A stretch of 50,226 nucleotides of DNA from Anaeramoeba ignava (Eukaryota > Metamonada > Anaeramoebidae), in NCBI GenBank assembly GCA_028826165.1, contig JAPDFW010000047.1, positions 1 to 50,226 of the forward strand. Direction: 5' to 3'. Shown one piece after another: positions 11,401 to 24,700 of this stretch (positions are counted from its first letter, which is position 1; every line of letters begins with the position of its first letter). Below the pieces are notes generated by a model. It worked only from the letters and a program-made list of their open reading frames with translations, made no database searches and was not told where the DNA came from. The translations under genes were made by a program, and so were the position numbers.

Positions 11401-12186
11401 GTAAAAAAAAAAAAAGGAATTTTTTTGTAAAAAAAAAGTAATTAAAATGTAATTAAAAAAAAATATAAATAGTATAATAAAACACCATTAGATTATTCAA
11501 GTAATCCTGATGTTACTCAATTTCTTCAAAGTTTTAGTTCTTTAGCTTTGGATTATAGTTTACTATTGGAAAGACAAGAACTAACTGATATTGAAATTGA
11601 AACGATTGATAAAACAATTCACGCTCATAAAGCCATTCTTCAAGCAAGATTTGGAACTGATATTAATTTCAATCTTGCTTTATCAATTTTGAAAAAAAAA
11701 ACATACAAAGAAGTTTATCCTTTTATTCAGTTTATTTACACAGGAATGATTAAAGGAAGTATTGAGAATTTAAGGGAAATTTCAAAAGAAATTGGAATTA
11801 ATTTTGATTCGAAAATTGGAAGAAAAGGAATTGTTGATGATATGATGCGTTTATATGAAGATGAAAGTTCAAAAGATTTTAAAATTATTGTTGATGATCA
11901 AAATATTTTTGTTCATAAATTTATTTTACTTGCAAGAAGTGATTTATATAGAGGAATGTTTATCAATGTTCATGATGAATCAAATGCTGTTACTGATTAT
12001 TCTGGAAAGTCTTTTCAAACACTTGAAGCTTTGATTAAGTTTTTATATTTGGATCGTTTTGATTCAAATCTTTCTGATGAAGTTATTGATGAATTGGCTG
12101 ATGCTAGTGATTTTTATCAACTTAATGAAAAGATTAATCTTGATTTGAAACTTCAAGAAAGTGGAAACATTATTAATCGGAAATGA
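8470..12186 (+). CDS. Ankyrin-repeat/BTB protein, 26 predicted exons including 14 micro-exons
   Basis: Main exons are 8470-8562, 8636-8737, 8898-9002, 9120-9215, 9435-9530, 9772-9867, 10105-10200, 10429-10530, 10603-10704, 10915-11010, 11219-11314 and 11473-12186. Micro-exons of 3 or 6 bases lie between them and are listed separately. The spliced product is 612 residues. Each middle exon is one ankyrin repeat of 32-35 residues, opening with G/N-x-T-P-L-H-like residues (GKTPLHLYL, GETALHFA, GKTALHYA) and closing with the hairpin (GADVNAKS, GADPNIDD, VNVNAKN). The last exon finishes the array (NKTPLDYSS), then carries two BTB-like modules (IHAHKAILQARF near residue 415; FVHKFILLARSDLYRGMF near 510), ending in TGA. 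Such proteins are often scaffolds or cullin-3 adaptors; the partner is unknown. All introns are phase 0 and 59-117 bases. Skipping the micro-exons would keep the frame but drop one or two residues per hairpin. Confidence 0.88.
8810..8815 (+). other. 6-nt micro-exon (Glu-Ser) between ankyrin exons 2 and 3
   Basis: GAATCT is flanked by TTATTAG and GTAATT. It adds ES between NINAKN and NETPL, exactly the two residues the 33-residue ankyrin spacing lacks. The flanking introns become 72 and 82 bases. Confidence 0.82.
9290..9363 (+). other. Two 3-nt micro-exons, ACT (9290-9292) and TAT (9361-9363)
   Basis: The contexts are AATAG-ACT-GTAAAT and CCAAG-TAT-GTAAAA. They supply Thr-Tyr between PTPTN and METALHYA. 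The three resulting introns are 74, 68 and 71 bases. Confidence 0.82.
9611..9701 (+). other. Two 3-nt micro-exons, AAA (9611-9613) and TCT (9699-9701)
   Basis: The contexts are CTTTAG-AAA-GTAAAA and AATTAG-TCT-GTGATT. They supply Lys-Ser between DVNAKS and GYSPLHYE. The introns are 80, 85 and 70 bases. Confidence 0.84.
9954..10034 (+). other. Two 3-nt micro-exons, AAT (9954-9956) and AAT (10032-10034)
   Basis: The contexts are TTTTAG-AAT-GTATAA and AAAAG-AAT-GTAAAA. They supply Asn-Asn between KINFQH and GETALHFA. The introns are 86, 75 and 70 bases. Confidence 0.84.
10278..10362 (+). other. Two 3-nt micro-exons, AAT (10278-10280) and ACT (10360-10362)
   Basis: The contexts are CAATAG-AAT-GTAAAA and TTTTAG-ACT-GTAAAC. 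They supply Asn-Thr between DPNIDD and KSSGFSL. The introns are 77, 79 and 66 bases. Confidence 0.83.
10776..10849 (+). other. Two 3-nt micro-exons, AAT (10776-10778) and GAA (10847-10849)
   Basis: The contexts are TAATAG-AAT-GTTTGA and TTTTAG-GAA-GTTTGA. They supply Asn-Glu between NFEVSN and GDTPIIAA. The introns are 71, 68 and 65 bases. Confidence 0.84.
11070..11139 (+). other. Two 3-nt micro-exons, AAT (11070-11072) and GAA (11137-11139)
   Basis: The contexts are GATTAG-AAT-GTAATA and CAATAG-GAA-GTATTT. They supply Asn-Glu between NVNAKN and GKTALHYA. The introns are 59, 64 and 79 bases. Confidence 0.84.
11398..11400 (+). other. Single 3-nt micro-exon, AAT
   Basis: The context is AAAAG-AAT-GTAAAA. 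It supplies Asn between NIDEYD and YNKTPLDY. The second residue of the usual pair, Tyr, is already fused to the start of the last exon, so only one micro-exon is needed and only one is present. Confidence 0.83.
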
Positions 12187-12525
12187 ATTTCTTTTGAACA
12201 TGAATCAGAAAAACAACAAAAAATTAAAATTGATTTACAATTAAAATTCAATTCAAAATTCAATACAATTAAAATTCAATTTACAATTAAAATTCAAAAT
12301 TAAAATTCAATTACAAAATTCAAAATTCAATTCAAAAAAAGGAATAAAAAAGTTATCAAATTTTGTTTCAATTTTCTCATTTTTTAATTTTCCCAAAATT
12401 TAAAAAAAGATAAAAAGATAAAAATGTCAAAAAAATTAATAAAAAATAAAATTTATTTTAATTTGTTTTGTTTTTAATTTTTATTTCTGGCAAATTCAAT
12501 TAAAAAAATTTTCTTCTTTTTCAAA
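12187..12525. other. Spacer between the ankyrin-BTB and coiled-coil genes
   Basis: A/T-rich sequence with a short AAAATTCAATT-type tract (about 12,235-12,335). No gene or structured RNA is seen. Confidence 0.7.
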
Positions 12526-12552
12526 ATTTTTTTTTTTCATTTTTTTTTTTTC
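12526..12552 (+). promoter_or_regulatory. T-run/CATTTTT tract upstream of the coiled-coil gene
   Basis: Long T runs joined by a single CA lie 35-60 bases before the ATG, in the position seen at neighbouring genes. Confidence 0.45.
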
Positions 12553-12585
12553 AATTTAAAAAAAATTTAATTTTAAAAGTATTAA

Positions 12586-14277
12586 ATGGAAGAATTTCAA
12601 TCAGTTTCAAAAATCGCAAATATTTTTGAAGAAAAACATCGAGCATTAGCAGAAGAAACAAGGAAATTTGCACCAAAAAAAAACATAAGACAGATGATCA
12701 ATCGATCTAAAATGCAAACAAAACAAACAAGACAAACGACACAAACAAGACAAACAAGACAAGCAAGAACTCCAATTAAAAAAACGATGTCAAATTTAGA
12801 AAACAAACCAATTAAAAATGAAGTAAAAGAAATGGAAGCAAAAATTTCCACTTTAAATCAAAGAATAAAAGAATTAGAGCAAAAAATTCAAAATAAAGAT
12901 GAATTAATTATTGAAAAAGAAAATTCCGTTATTCAAGTTAAAGAAGAACTTACAAAAGTTGAAGAAGTTAAAAGAAATTTAATTGGTTTAGTTGGAAAAT
13001 ATGTTGATGAAATTGAAGATTTAAAAAATTATCAAAATAAAATTGAAGAAGAAAAAAAAAAGCAAAAGGAAGAAGAATTAAAAAAGCAAAAAGAAGAAGA
13101 ATTAAAAAAGAAAGCAATTAAATTTTATGAAAAAGAAGTTCAAACTGAAAAAGAAAATTCAAACCAAAATTTAAATCAAACTGAAAAAGAAAATTCAAAT
13201 CAAAATTTAAATCAAAATTTAGAAGAAAATGTAAATCAAAATTTAAATCAAGATTCTTTACTTCAAACTATTAAAGAACTTAAAATTCAAAATGAAGATC
13301 TTACTCGTGAATATCAATCAAAACAAACCAAAAAAAAAAATAAATTGAAACTTGCTTTAGAACAAAATAAAACACTTACTTCCAAAATAGAAGAACAAAA
13401 TTTATTAATAAATGAACTCAAAAAAAAACAAGATCAAACAAATCAAGAATCCAATAAAATTGCAAAAAATTTAACACAAAATATTGAGCAAATGCAAGAA
13501 CAGAATAAAATACTTGAAAAACAAAAGCAAAATTTGGAAAAGCAAAACGAAGGATTAAAACAAGAGAATATTCAAGTCAAGAATAAATTGGAAGAAAAAA
13601 TGAATGAAACACAAGATGAAGATGAAGATAGCTTTTCAGTCAAATTAACAACAGATTTCTTTGAGAAACTTGATTCATTGAATTTGGATTTTGATTCAGT
13701 TAATGTAACTGATGTTGACGAACTTCCAATGTTTTTATTAAAAACAATAGAAGAAGGTCGAGAACACACAATTAAATTGCAATTATCAATAGTTGAAGAA
13801 TCAAAAAAATTGAAGAAATTGAAAAAACAGCATAAAATTTTGAATGAAAATTATGAGAATGAAAACTCAAATTTAATTGCGCAAATCCAAAAATTACAAC
13901 AAGAAAGAGATGATATTCTTTCTGAATTTACTCACATGGAAAATGAATATTTACAATTAAAAATGAGAGAAGAAATGGTTCAAAATGATTCTCAAATCAT
14001 CGCAAAAATTCAAGAAGAGAATAATCAACTTACACAAGAAATTTCCGAAATGGACCAGCAATTAATCCAAAGGAATGAAGATCTTGAACAACTTTATCTT
14101 CAATTTACTGAATCAAAAAGTGAAATTGATCAAAAACAAAAGGAAATTGTTTTTCTTCAAAATGAAATTCAAAAGAAAAATTTGGAAATTGAAAGTTCAT
14201 TGAAAACTATTAAAGAATTTGAAGAAATTGTTGATTTAATGGATGCTGAAATTAGTCATTTAAAATCACAAAATTAA
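12586..14277 (+). CDS. Long coiled-coil protein of unknown function
   Basis: An intronless frame encodes 563 residues from ATG in the context TATTAAATGG to TAA. I do not recognise an orthologue. The first 85 residues are basic, with a Thr/Gln/Arg-rich segment (repeated TRQT). The rest is almost all predicted coiled coil: about residues 85-180, 225-350 and 385-560, rich in Glu, Lys, Gln, Asn and Leu and without membrane spans. Around residues 350-395 a non-coiled acidic segment (TQDEDEDSF, then FFEKLDSLNLDFDSV) breaks the helix. A short (NLNQ)-type repeat lies near 190-225. The pattern would suit a golgin-like tether, centrosomal or cytoskeletal scaffold, but nothing in the sequence decides among these. 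Clean codon use and an intact frame argue for a real gene. It converges on the Rab11-like gene. Confidence 0.8.
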   Translation: MEEFQSVSKIANIFEEKHRALAEETRKFAPKKNIRQMINRSKMQTKQTRQTTQTRQTRQARTPIKKTMSNLENKPIKNEVKEMEAKISTLNQRIKELEQKIQNKDELIIEKENSVIQVKEELTKVEEVKRNLIGLVGKYVDEIEDLKNYQNKIEEEKKKQKEEELKKQKEEELKKKAIKFYEKEVQTEKENSNQNLNQTEKENSNQNLNQNLEENVNQNLNQDSLLQTIKELKIQNEDLTREYQSKQTKKKNKLKLALEQNKTLTSKIEEQNLLINELKKKQDQTNQESNKIAKNLTQNIEQMQEQNKILEKQKQNLEKQNEGLKQENIQVKNKLEEKMNETQDEDEDSFSVKLTTDFFEKLDSLNLDFDSVNVTDVDELPMFLLKTIEEGREHTIKLQLSIVEESKKLKKLKKQHKILNENYENENSNLIAQIQKLQQERDDILSEFTHMENEYLQLKMREEMVQNDSQIIAKIQEENNQLTQEISEMDQQLIQRNEDLEQLYLQFTESKSEIDQKQKEIVFLQNEIQKKNLEIESSLKTIKEFEEIVDLMDAEISHLKSQN

Positions 14278-14561
14278 AAAGAAAAGAAAATAATCAGAAA
14301 CTTTTCCATTTTAAAATTTGGATCATTCTTTTTTTTTTTTTTGTAAAACTTGAAAAATTTGTTTTTCTTTTTCTTTTTCTTTTTCTTTTTCTTTTTTTCA
14401 TTTTTAATAATTTTTCCCAAAAAGAAAAAAAATTTATTTCTTCTCTTTTTAAAAAAGAATTATTTTATTAATTATTTTTTTTTTTTTTGAATTTTAAAAG
14501 AAAGAAAAAATTTTTTTGGTTTTTTTTTTTTGAAAGAAATTGAATTGAATTAAAAAGAAAT
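14278..14561. other. Convergent 3' spacer between coiled-coil and Rab11-like genes
   Basis: The 284 bases between two convergent stops hold long T runs, (TTTTTC)n near 14,360-14,395 and A/T tracts. They probably hold both polyadenylation regions. No gene is seen. Confidence 0.6.
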
Positions 14562-18159
<3,598 letters not shown>

Positions 18160-18186
18160 TTTTCTTTTGTTAATTTTCTTAATAAA

Positions 18187-18208
18187 ATTAAAAATGAAAC
18201 AAAAAAAT
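18187..18208 (-). promoter_or_regulatory. CATTTTT-type tract upstream of the Rab11-like ATG
   Basis: On the minus strand, TTTTTTTGTTTCATTTTT lies about 30-50 bases before the start codon, matching the tract at other genes. Confidence 0.45.
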
Positions 18209-18239
18209 TAATTAATAATTTAATTATTTAATTAATTAT

Positions 18240-19490
18240 TGAATTAAAAAAAAATTTTAAGTAAAATTGGAAAAAGAAAAAATGATTTTGATTATTTACA
18301 AAAATTTTTAATTAAAAAAGAAAATTGATTTTATTTAATTTTTAATATAAATTAATAATAATTTATTTAAAAATCTTTATATTAATTTTAAAGAATTAAT
18401 TTTTATTTAATTTTTAATATAAATTAATAATAATTTATTTATAAATATCTTTATATTAATAATTTAAAATTAATTTAAAGTTTAGTTCTTATTTTTATTA
18501 TTTAAAATAAATAAAAAAAAGCAAATAAATTAATTAATTTTTATTTAATTTTAATAATAAATTAATAATAATTTATTTATAAATATCTTTATATTAATAA
18601 TTTAAAATTAATTTAAAAGTTTAATTCTTATTTTTATTATTTAAAAATAAATAAAAGAAAAAGCAAATAAATTTATTAATTTTTTATTTAATTTTTAATA
18701 TAAATTAATAATAATTTATTTATAAATATTTTTATAATAATAATTTAAAATTTAAAAATTTTTATTTTTATTATTTTAAAAAAAAATATTTAATTTTATT
18801 TTTATTTTTAATTTTATTTAAAATAAATAGAAAGAAAAGCAAATAAATTTATTAATTTTTATTTAATTTTTAATATAAATTAATAATAATTAATTTTATC
18901 TTTATATTTTAATTTAAAATTGATTTAAAAATTTAGTTTTATTATTTTTAAAAATGTTAAATTAATTAATTTTTATTTAATTTTTAATAATAATTAATAA
19001 ATTTATTTTAATTTTTTTATAAAATATTTTAAAATTAATTTAAAAGTTCTTATTTTTATTATTTAAAAATAAAGAAAAAAAAAAAAATTAATTAATTTTT
19101 ATTTTTAATTTTTAATATATAAATTAAAATTTATTTATAAATATCTTATAATAATTTAAAATTAATTTAAAGTTTAGTTCTTATTTTTTTATTTAAAAAT
19201 AAATAAAATAAAAAGCAAATAAATTAATTAATTTTTATTTAATTTTTTAATATAAATTAATAATAATTTATTTGTAAATATTTTTATATTATTAATTTAA
19301 AATTGATTTAAAGTTTAATTCTTATTTTTTATTATTTAAAATAAATAGAAAAAAAAGCAAATAAATTTATTAATTTTTTATTTAATTTTTTAATATAAAT
19401 TAATAATAATTTATTTATAAATATCTTTATAATAATAATTTAAAATTGATTTAAAGTTTAGTTCTTATTTTTTATTATTTAAAATAAAAG
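18240..19490. repeat. Degenerate ~142-bp tandem repeat between Rab11-like and Ada3-like genes
   Basis: Units run from GCAAATAAATT through a TAATAATAATTTATTTATAAATATCTTTATA core to a TTTAGTTCTTATTTTTATTATTT end. The GCAAATAAAT mark recurs at about 18,521, 18,663, 18,839, 19,215 and 19,357, so the period is about 142, with a longer unit after 18,663. This is the only spacer here with such a long repeat unit. No gene is seen in it. Confidence 0.8.
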
Positions 19491-19534
19491 GAAATGATTT
19501 GAAAAACAAAAAAAAAAGAGAATGAAAAAATGAA

Positions 19535-21521
19535 TTATTTATTTCTTGCACTTCTTTTTTTTGAAGGATTCTTTGCTAATAACTCTTCATATTGAGCCAA
19601 AAAACGTTTATGTTGTTCTTCTTTTTTTAATCTTTCTTGATCTTCTTGTTGTTGTTTCAAAGCCTTTTGAAGAATTTCAGTTTTCATTCGATTATTTCTT
19701 TCCACAATATCAGCTAATTGACTTTGAAGGATACGAATTTTTGTGCAAACTTGGTCATCTTTTCTGTTAGAAAGGTCAACAGGTTCATTAATTAAACCAA
19801 CGGATTTTAATTCAAATTCAAGTTTTTTTTCAAGTGATAAATTTTGATAAGAATCTAAGTCGTTCTGAGTATTTAATTTCTGAGAGTGAGTCGGATCAAT
19901 ATTTTGTTTATCTTGATTCAAATCAGGTGTAAGAGGGGAAGTTGGGACTCCGAGCCTTCTATCATGTGAATGATTACGAGCTGGTGAATTTTCATTTTGG
20001 AAATCAATTATTCCGTTTGTTTTAAATTTATTTAAAAATTCCATTGATGTGTCTTCATCCTCGACTAAAATGGCTGATAATAATCTATGCACCAAATTGT
20101 GTGATGAGGTGAATTCCGGGGGTATTTCAAACCCGATGTTTTTTTGTGCGTTTTTTTCATTAATCATTTTAAAAAATCTTCTTTGATCGTTTCGGAAATT
20201 TTCATCTGTTGCTTGTTCGCTTTGTGTGTCTGTTTGTCCTGTCGCCCCCTTTCTTTTGGATTTCCTTTTCTTCTTTGTTGTCGTTTTTTTTTCGTCTTCT
20301 CGTGCCCATTTGTCTTTATAAAGTTCCCCAAGTGGGGGAATATCCATCAACCCTGTTTCTTGAAGATTCTTTTTTTTATAAAAAATATATAATATTAAAT
20401 AATAAATATAAAATAATAAATATTAAATAAATAATAAATAATAAATAATAAATATAAAATAATAAATATAAAATAAATATAAAATAATATAAATATTATA
20501 AATATTAAATATTAAATATAAAATATTAAATATTAAATATAAAATATAAAATAATAAATATTAAATATAAAATAATAAATAATAAATAATAAATATTAAA
20601 TATAAAATATTAAATATTAAATATTAAATATTAAATATTAAATATTAAATATTAAATATTAAATATTAAATATTATAAATATTAAATAATAAATATTAAA
20701 TAATAAATATTAAATAATAAATATTAAATAATAAATATTAAATAATATAAATATTAAATATTAAATATTAAATATTAAATAATAAATATTATAAATATTA
20801 AATTCATAAGTTCAATAATCACAGTTGTCTTAAGAAGAGAAAGATCAGAATCAGTAATTTCACGAAAAAATAAATCAGTAACTTTCCAAAGAGCAGCAGG
20901 ATCACTATTATTTGAATCAAAAAGTTGGTCATCAAAAAAGAATTTTTTACGAGGTTTTCTTTCATTTTCCTGAAAAGATTTAGCCTTTTTAGGACGAGCT
21001 TGATCACCAACTTTTCTTTTTGACCTGAATTTACGTTTTGAGTCTTGAATGGATGTATTTTTTCTTGTATTTAAAGTAGGTTTTTTTGATTTTGATTTTG
21101 ATTCTTTTGTTTTTGTGTAATTTGACTTTCTATTATTTGCCTGTTCAACTTCCATTGATTTTTTTATTCCTTTTTTTTTGGATTCTTGAAATTTGCGATG
21201 TTTTTCTTCTTCTAATTTTCGTTGTTTTTCTGCTTTTTCTGCTTCTTTTGCTTTTTGATTTTCAATTTCTTTTTCTTTTTCCATTTTTCTTTGTTTTTCT
21301 TCTTCTTCAGCTTTTTTTTTAAAATAACCATTTTTTTCTTTTATTATTTCTTGTTGTTCATCAAATAAATGTTTTTTAATTGCTAATAAAAAATGGTTTA
21401 TTTGCATATGAGATCCAATTTGGTCAATAAATCTTGAATGAGGAGTTGTAGATAAAGATAAAATTGTTGAAATTGTTCTTAAACAATCATCTCTTGTAAA
21501 ATTTGAAAGAATTGTTGACAT
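19535..21521 (-). CDS. Ada3/TADA3-like SAGA coactivator subunit (two exons)
   Basis: Exons 20823-21521 and 19535-20368 give 510 residues, joined by a phase 0 intron of 454 bases. Ada3 is a core subunit of the histone acetyltransferase module of SAGA/ATAC, binding Ada2 and Gcn5 in the nucleus. The C-terminal half shows family landmarks in order: DIPPLGELYKDKWAREDEKK (like VPSYAPHWAEKWAQED), NLVHRLLSAILVEDE (like TQRLLQALVEEN), SLEKKLEFELKSVGLINE (like SLESRIKEELIAQGLLES) and the terminal helix QLADIVERNNRMKTEIL. Exon 1 has a short helical start, a long charged coiled coil (about residues 60-115) and a Lys/Arg-rich stretch with likely nuclear localisation signals. I took the ATG at 21,521; a longer frame upstream would need a TTG start. 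Orthology is a remembered-motif call but the order is convincing. Confidence 0.78.
20375..20805. repeat. AAATATT/AATAAAT satellite in the Ada3-like intron
   Basis: About 430 bases of TAAATATTAAATATTAAATAATAAATATT. Donor GT is at 20,821-20,822 (read on the minus strand) and the acceptor at 20,369-20,370. Confidence 0.9.
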
Positions 21522-21548
21522 TTTTTTTTTTAATAACAATAATAATAA

Positions 21549-21592
21549 AAAAGAAAAAAATGAAAAATGAAAAATAAAAAAATGAAAAAAAA
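21549..21592 (-). promoter_or_regulatory. CATTTTT tract upstream of the Ada3-like gene
   Basis: On the minus strand, CATTTTTTTATTTTTCATTT-type repeats lie 30-70 bases before the ATG. Confidence 0.5.
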
Positions 21593-21718
21593 ATAACGAA
21601 AAAAAAATAAAAGGAGAAAAAAAAATTTTTTTTATATTTTTCTCCTTTTATTTTTCTTTTTATTTTAATTAAATAAAAAAAGTGGAATGAAAAATATCCA
21701 AATTTAATTTTTCTTCTT

Positions 21719-24700
21719 TTATTTTTTTTCATCTTTAATTGAAACAAAATGTTGTTCGTTATAATTTATTTCTTCATTTCTTTCTCTGATAATAATTTGA
21801 TTCAAATCATAAATTCCTTTTTTTAAAAAACAAGCATAAAGTTGAAAAGAAAATAACTCATTCATTTGAAATTTATGTTTAAATTTTGTACATCCAATCC
21901 AATAAAAGAAATCTGGATATTTATTTTGAATATGAATAACAACTGGTAATTCAGAATTTTCTTCTGATTGAATATAAAAATCAACAGGCATTTTACAAAT
22001 AAAATCTGATTCAAAATCATGAACAATTTCCTTTTGAGAGGAAATGATAATTGTGAACTTTTTCTGTTTTTGATTGGAAAAATTCATTTCTGTTTCGTTT
22101 TTTGTCATATTTTTCCGCAAATCCAAAATAAAAATATCATGTTGTCCAATTTCTTTTTTTGGATTTTCCCAAAACAAAATCAATCCAATTTCGTTTTTTC
22201 CTTTGTTTTTAATATTTTGTTGATATTCATCAAAATTATTCATCGATTCAATTTTTTCAATTGAATAATATTCTCTTTTTATTTCCAATTTTCTTGAAAT
22301 TTCTGATCTCGATTGATTTATATTATTTTCTATTGTTTTTGACGTTATTTTATTTTCAGTATTTTTTTCAAGAGTTTGTAAATCATCTTTATATCTTCTT
22401 CTGTTTTGAAAAAACATTTTTTGGAATGGATAATTTTCTAAGCGATGGTTTTCAATATTTGAATGAAGGTGAATGTGTTTCCAATAATATTTATCATCAT
22501 CAATTTTGTCTTTTTTTGGGATAATTTTCAGCATTACTAATATTTCTTCATATTGTTTCAAAGAAAAATTTTGATTAGATTTATCCTGTGAAAACTGCTT
22601 AAAATCAAGTGGTTCAATTTCCCAATATTTTGAAACAGAAGTTAATTGCAATAAATTCACATATTCGAATTGTTCTTTGTGTGAAATTGTTAGAATTAGT
22701 GTGAATTCATTAATTTTAAAAGGATCTTGGATAATTTCCTTTTGAATTGTTAAAGATGGTTTGCATTTATATAGTTTGATTTGACGAAATAATCGATATT
22801 TCATTTTCTGGTTTTCTTTGATAGGTTGATAAAAAAACAGAAATCTATTGATTGGTGGATTTGAACAAGATGGGCGAAACCAAACAGAGATTGTCAATGA
22901 ATCTTGAGGTTTGATTTTTGGTTTATGAAGTAAAATTATCGAATTATTCTTATTCTTGTTCTTATTCTTATTCTTATTATTTTCTTGATTTTGTTGTAAA
23001 TTATCAATAACAAAACATTCACAATTTTCAAATTTAACATGCAAATTGTTTAACGATTGATGTCCAATGTTTTGGATTTGAAATTCCATTTTAGAAATTA
23101 TTCCATGAAATATTTTTTTGTTCCAATTTGTAATATCAATTTGTAATTGTGGTAATTCAGGTATAATATTTAGAAATAATTTATTATTCAATAAATGTGT
23201 TTGTCTTGTTATATGATGTTGAATTGTTTCTGATGTTTTGGATGGTGTATTAAATCTAGAGAAAATAACCAATTGATTTCCAATATGAAATTCAACTCCA
23301 ATTATTTTCAATATTCCTTCTTTTTTTGGTGTTATTTGTAGTTTGATAAGTTTTCTTTCATTAGGAAACATTGATAATTCTGTATTTTCAACAATAAAAT
23401 CTTGTGCATTTATGTGATTTTCATATTGAATGAAAATATTTTCAATTTCTTTTGAATTACAATTTGGGTTTTTAATCAAAATTTTTTTTGAAGGTTTATT
23501 TTGATTTTCATTTTCATTTTGATTTTGATTTTTATTTTTATTTTTATTTTGATTTTCATTTTGATTTTGATTTTCAATTTCATTTTGATTTTTATTATTT
23601 TCATTCATATTTTGATTTTGATTTTGATTTTTATTTTGATTTTTATTTTGATTTTTATTTTGATTTTTATTTTCATTTTGATTTTCTAATTGATTTTCAT
23701 TTATATTTTGATTTTGATTTTGATTTTGATTTTGATTTTGATTTTGATTTTGAATTTGATTTTGATTTTGAATTTTATTTTCATTTTCATTTTTAATTTG
23801 ATTTTCATTTTGATTTTGATTTTGATTTTTATTTTGATTTTTATTTTGATTTTGATTTTTATTTTGATTTTCATTTTGATTTTGATTTTGATTTTGATTT
23901 TGATTTTGATTTTGATTTTTGATTTTCATTTTGATTTTCAATTTCATTTTCAATTTCAATTTCAATTTCATTTTTATTTTCATTTTGATTTTCATTTTGA
24001 TTTTGATTTTGATTTTCAATTTCATTTTCAATTTCATTTTTATTTTCATTTTGATTTTCATTTTGATTTTGATTTTCATTTTGATTTCGATTTTTATTTT
24101 GGTTTTGATTTTCATTTTGATTTTGATTTTGATTTTGATTTTGATTTTCATTTTCATTTTCATTTTGATTTTCATTTTGATTTTGATTTTCATTTTGATT
24201 TTGATTTTGATTTTTATTTTGATTTTCATTTTGATTTTCATTTTCATTTTGATTTTCATTTTGATTTTGACTTTGAATTTGAATTTGAATTTGATTTTGA
24301 TTTTGATTTTGATTTTCATTTTGATTTTCATTTTGATTTCCATTTTCATTCATATTTTTATTTTGATTTTGATTTTGATTTTGATTTTGATTTTGATTTT
24401 TATTTTGATTTTCATTTTCATTTTGATTTTTATTTTCATTTTGATTTTGATTTTCATTTTGATTTGTACTTCTGGAATCATTATCAAAAATTGCAATTAA
24501 ATAAACTTGATCAAAATTCAAAATAAATTGAAGACTATTATAAATAATAAAATGAACATAAATTGGTTCACCAATCGGACTTGTTCTTTTTGGAACTTGC
24601 TGAAATAATTGAACTTCATGCTGTTTATTCATTTTATAAATAACTTTCTTTGTTGGAGAATTTCGAGAAGATTTGGTCGAATCATCATCAATTAAAGTAG

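Noticed and set aside
8738-11472. Recursive-splicing ratchet sites as the explanation for AG-NNN-GT motifs
   Set aside because: Zero-nucleotide ratchet points would be AG immediately followed by GT. Here three bases always intervene, and they restore the exact number of missing ankyrin residues, so true micro-exons fit better. Not formally excluded without RNA data.
21521-21539. Six-residue N-terminal extension of the Ada3-like protein
   Set aside because: It would need a TTG start; an ATG in a good A-rich context lies just downstream.
23488-24526. Plus-strand frames of Phe-Asp and Ile-Leu repeats opposite TRAPPC8
   Set aside because: They are the antisense of the coding (AAAATC)n tract and have no start context or non-repeat sequence.
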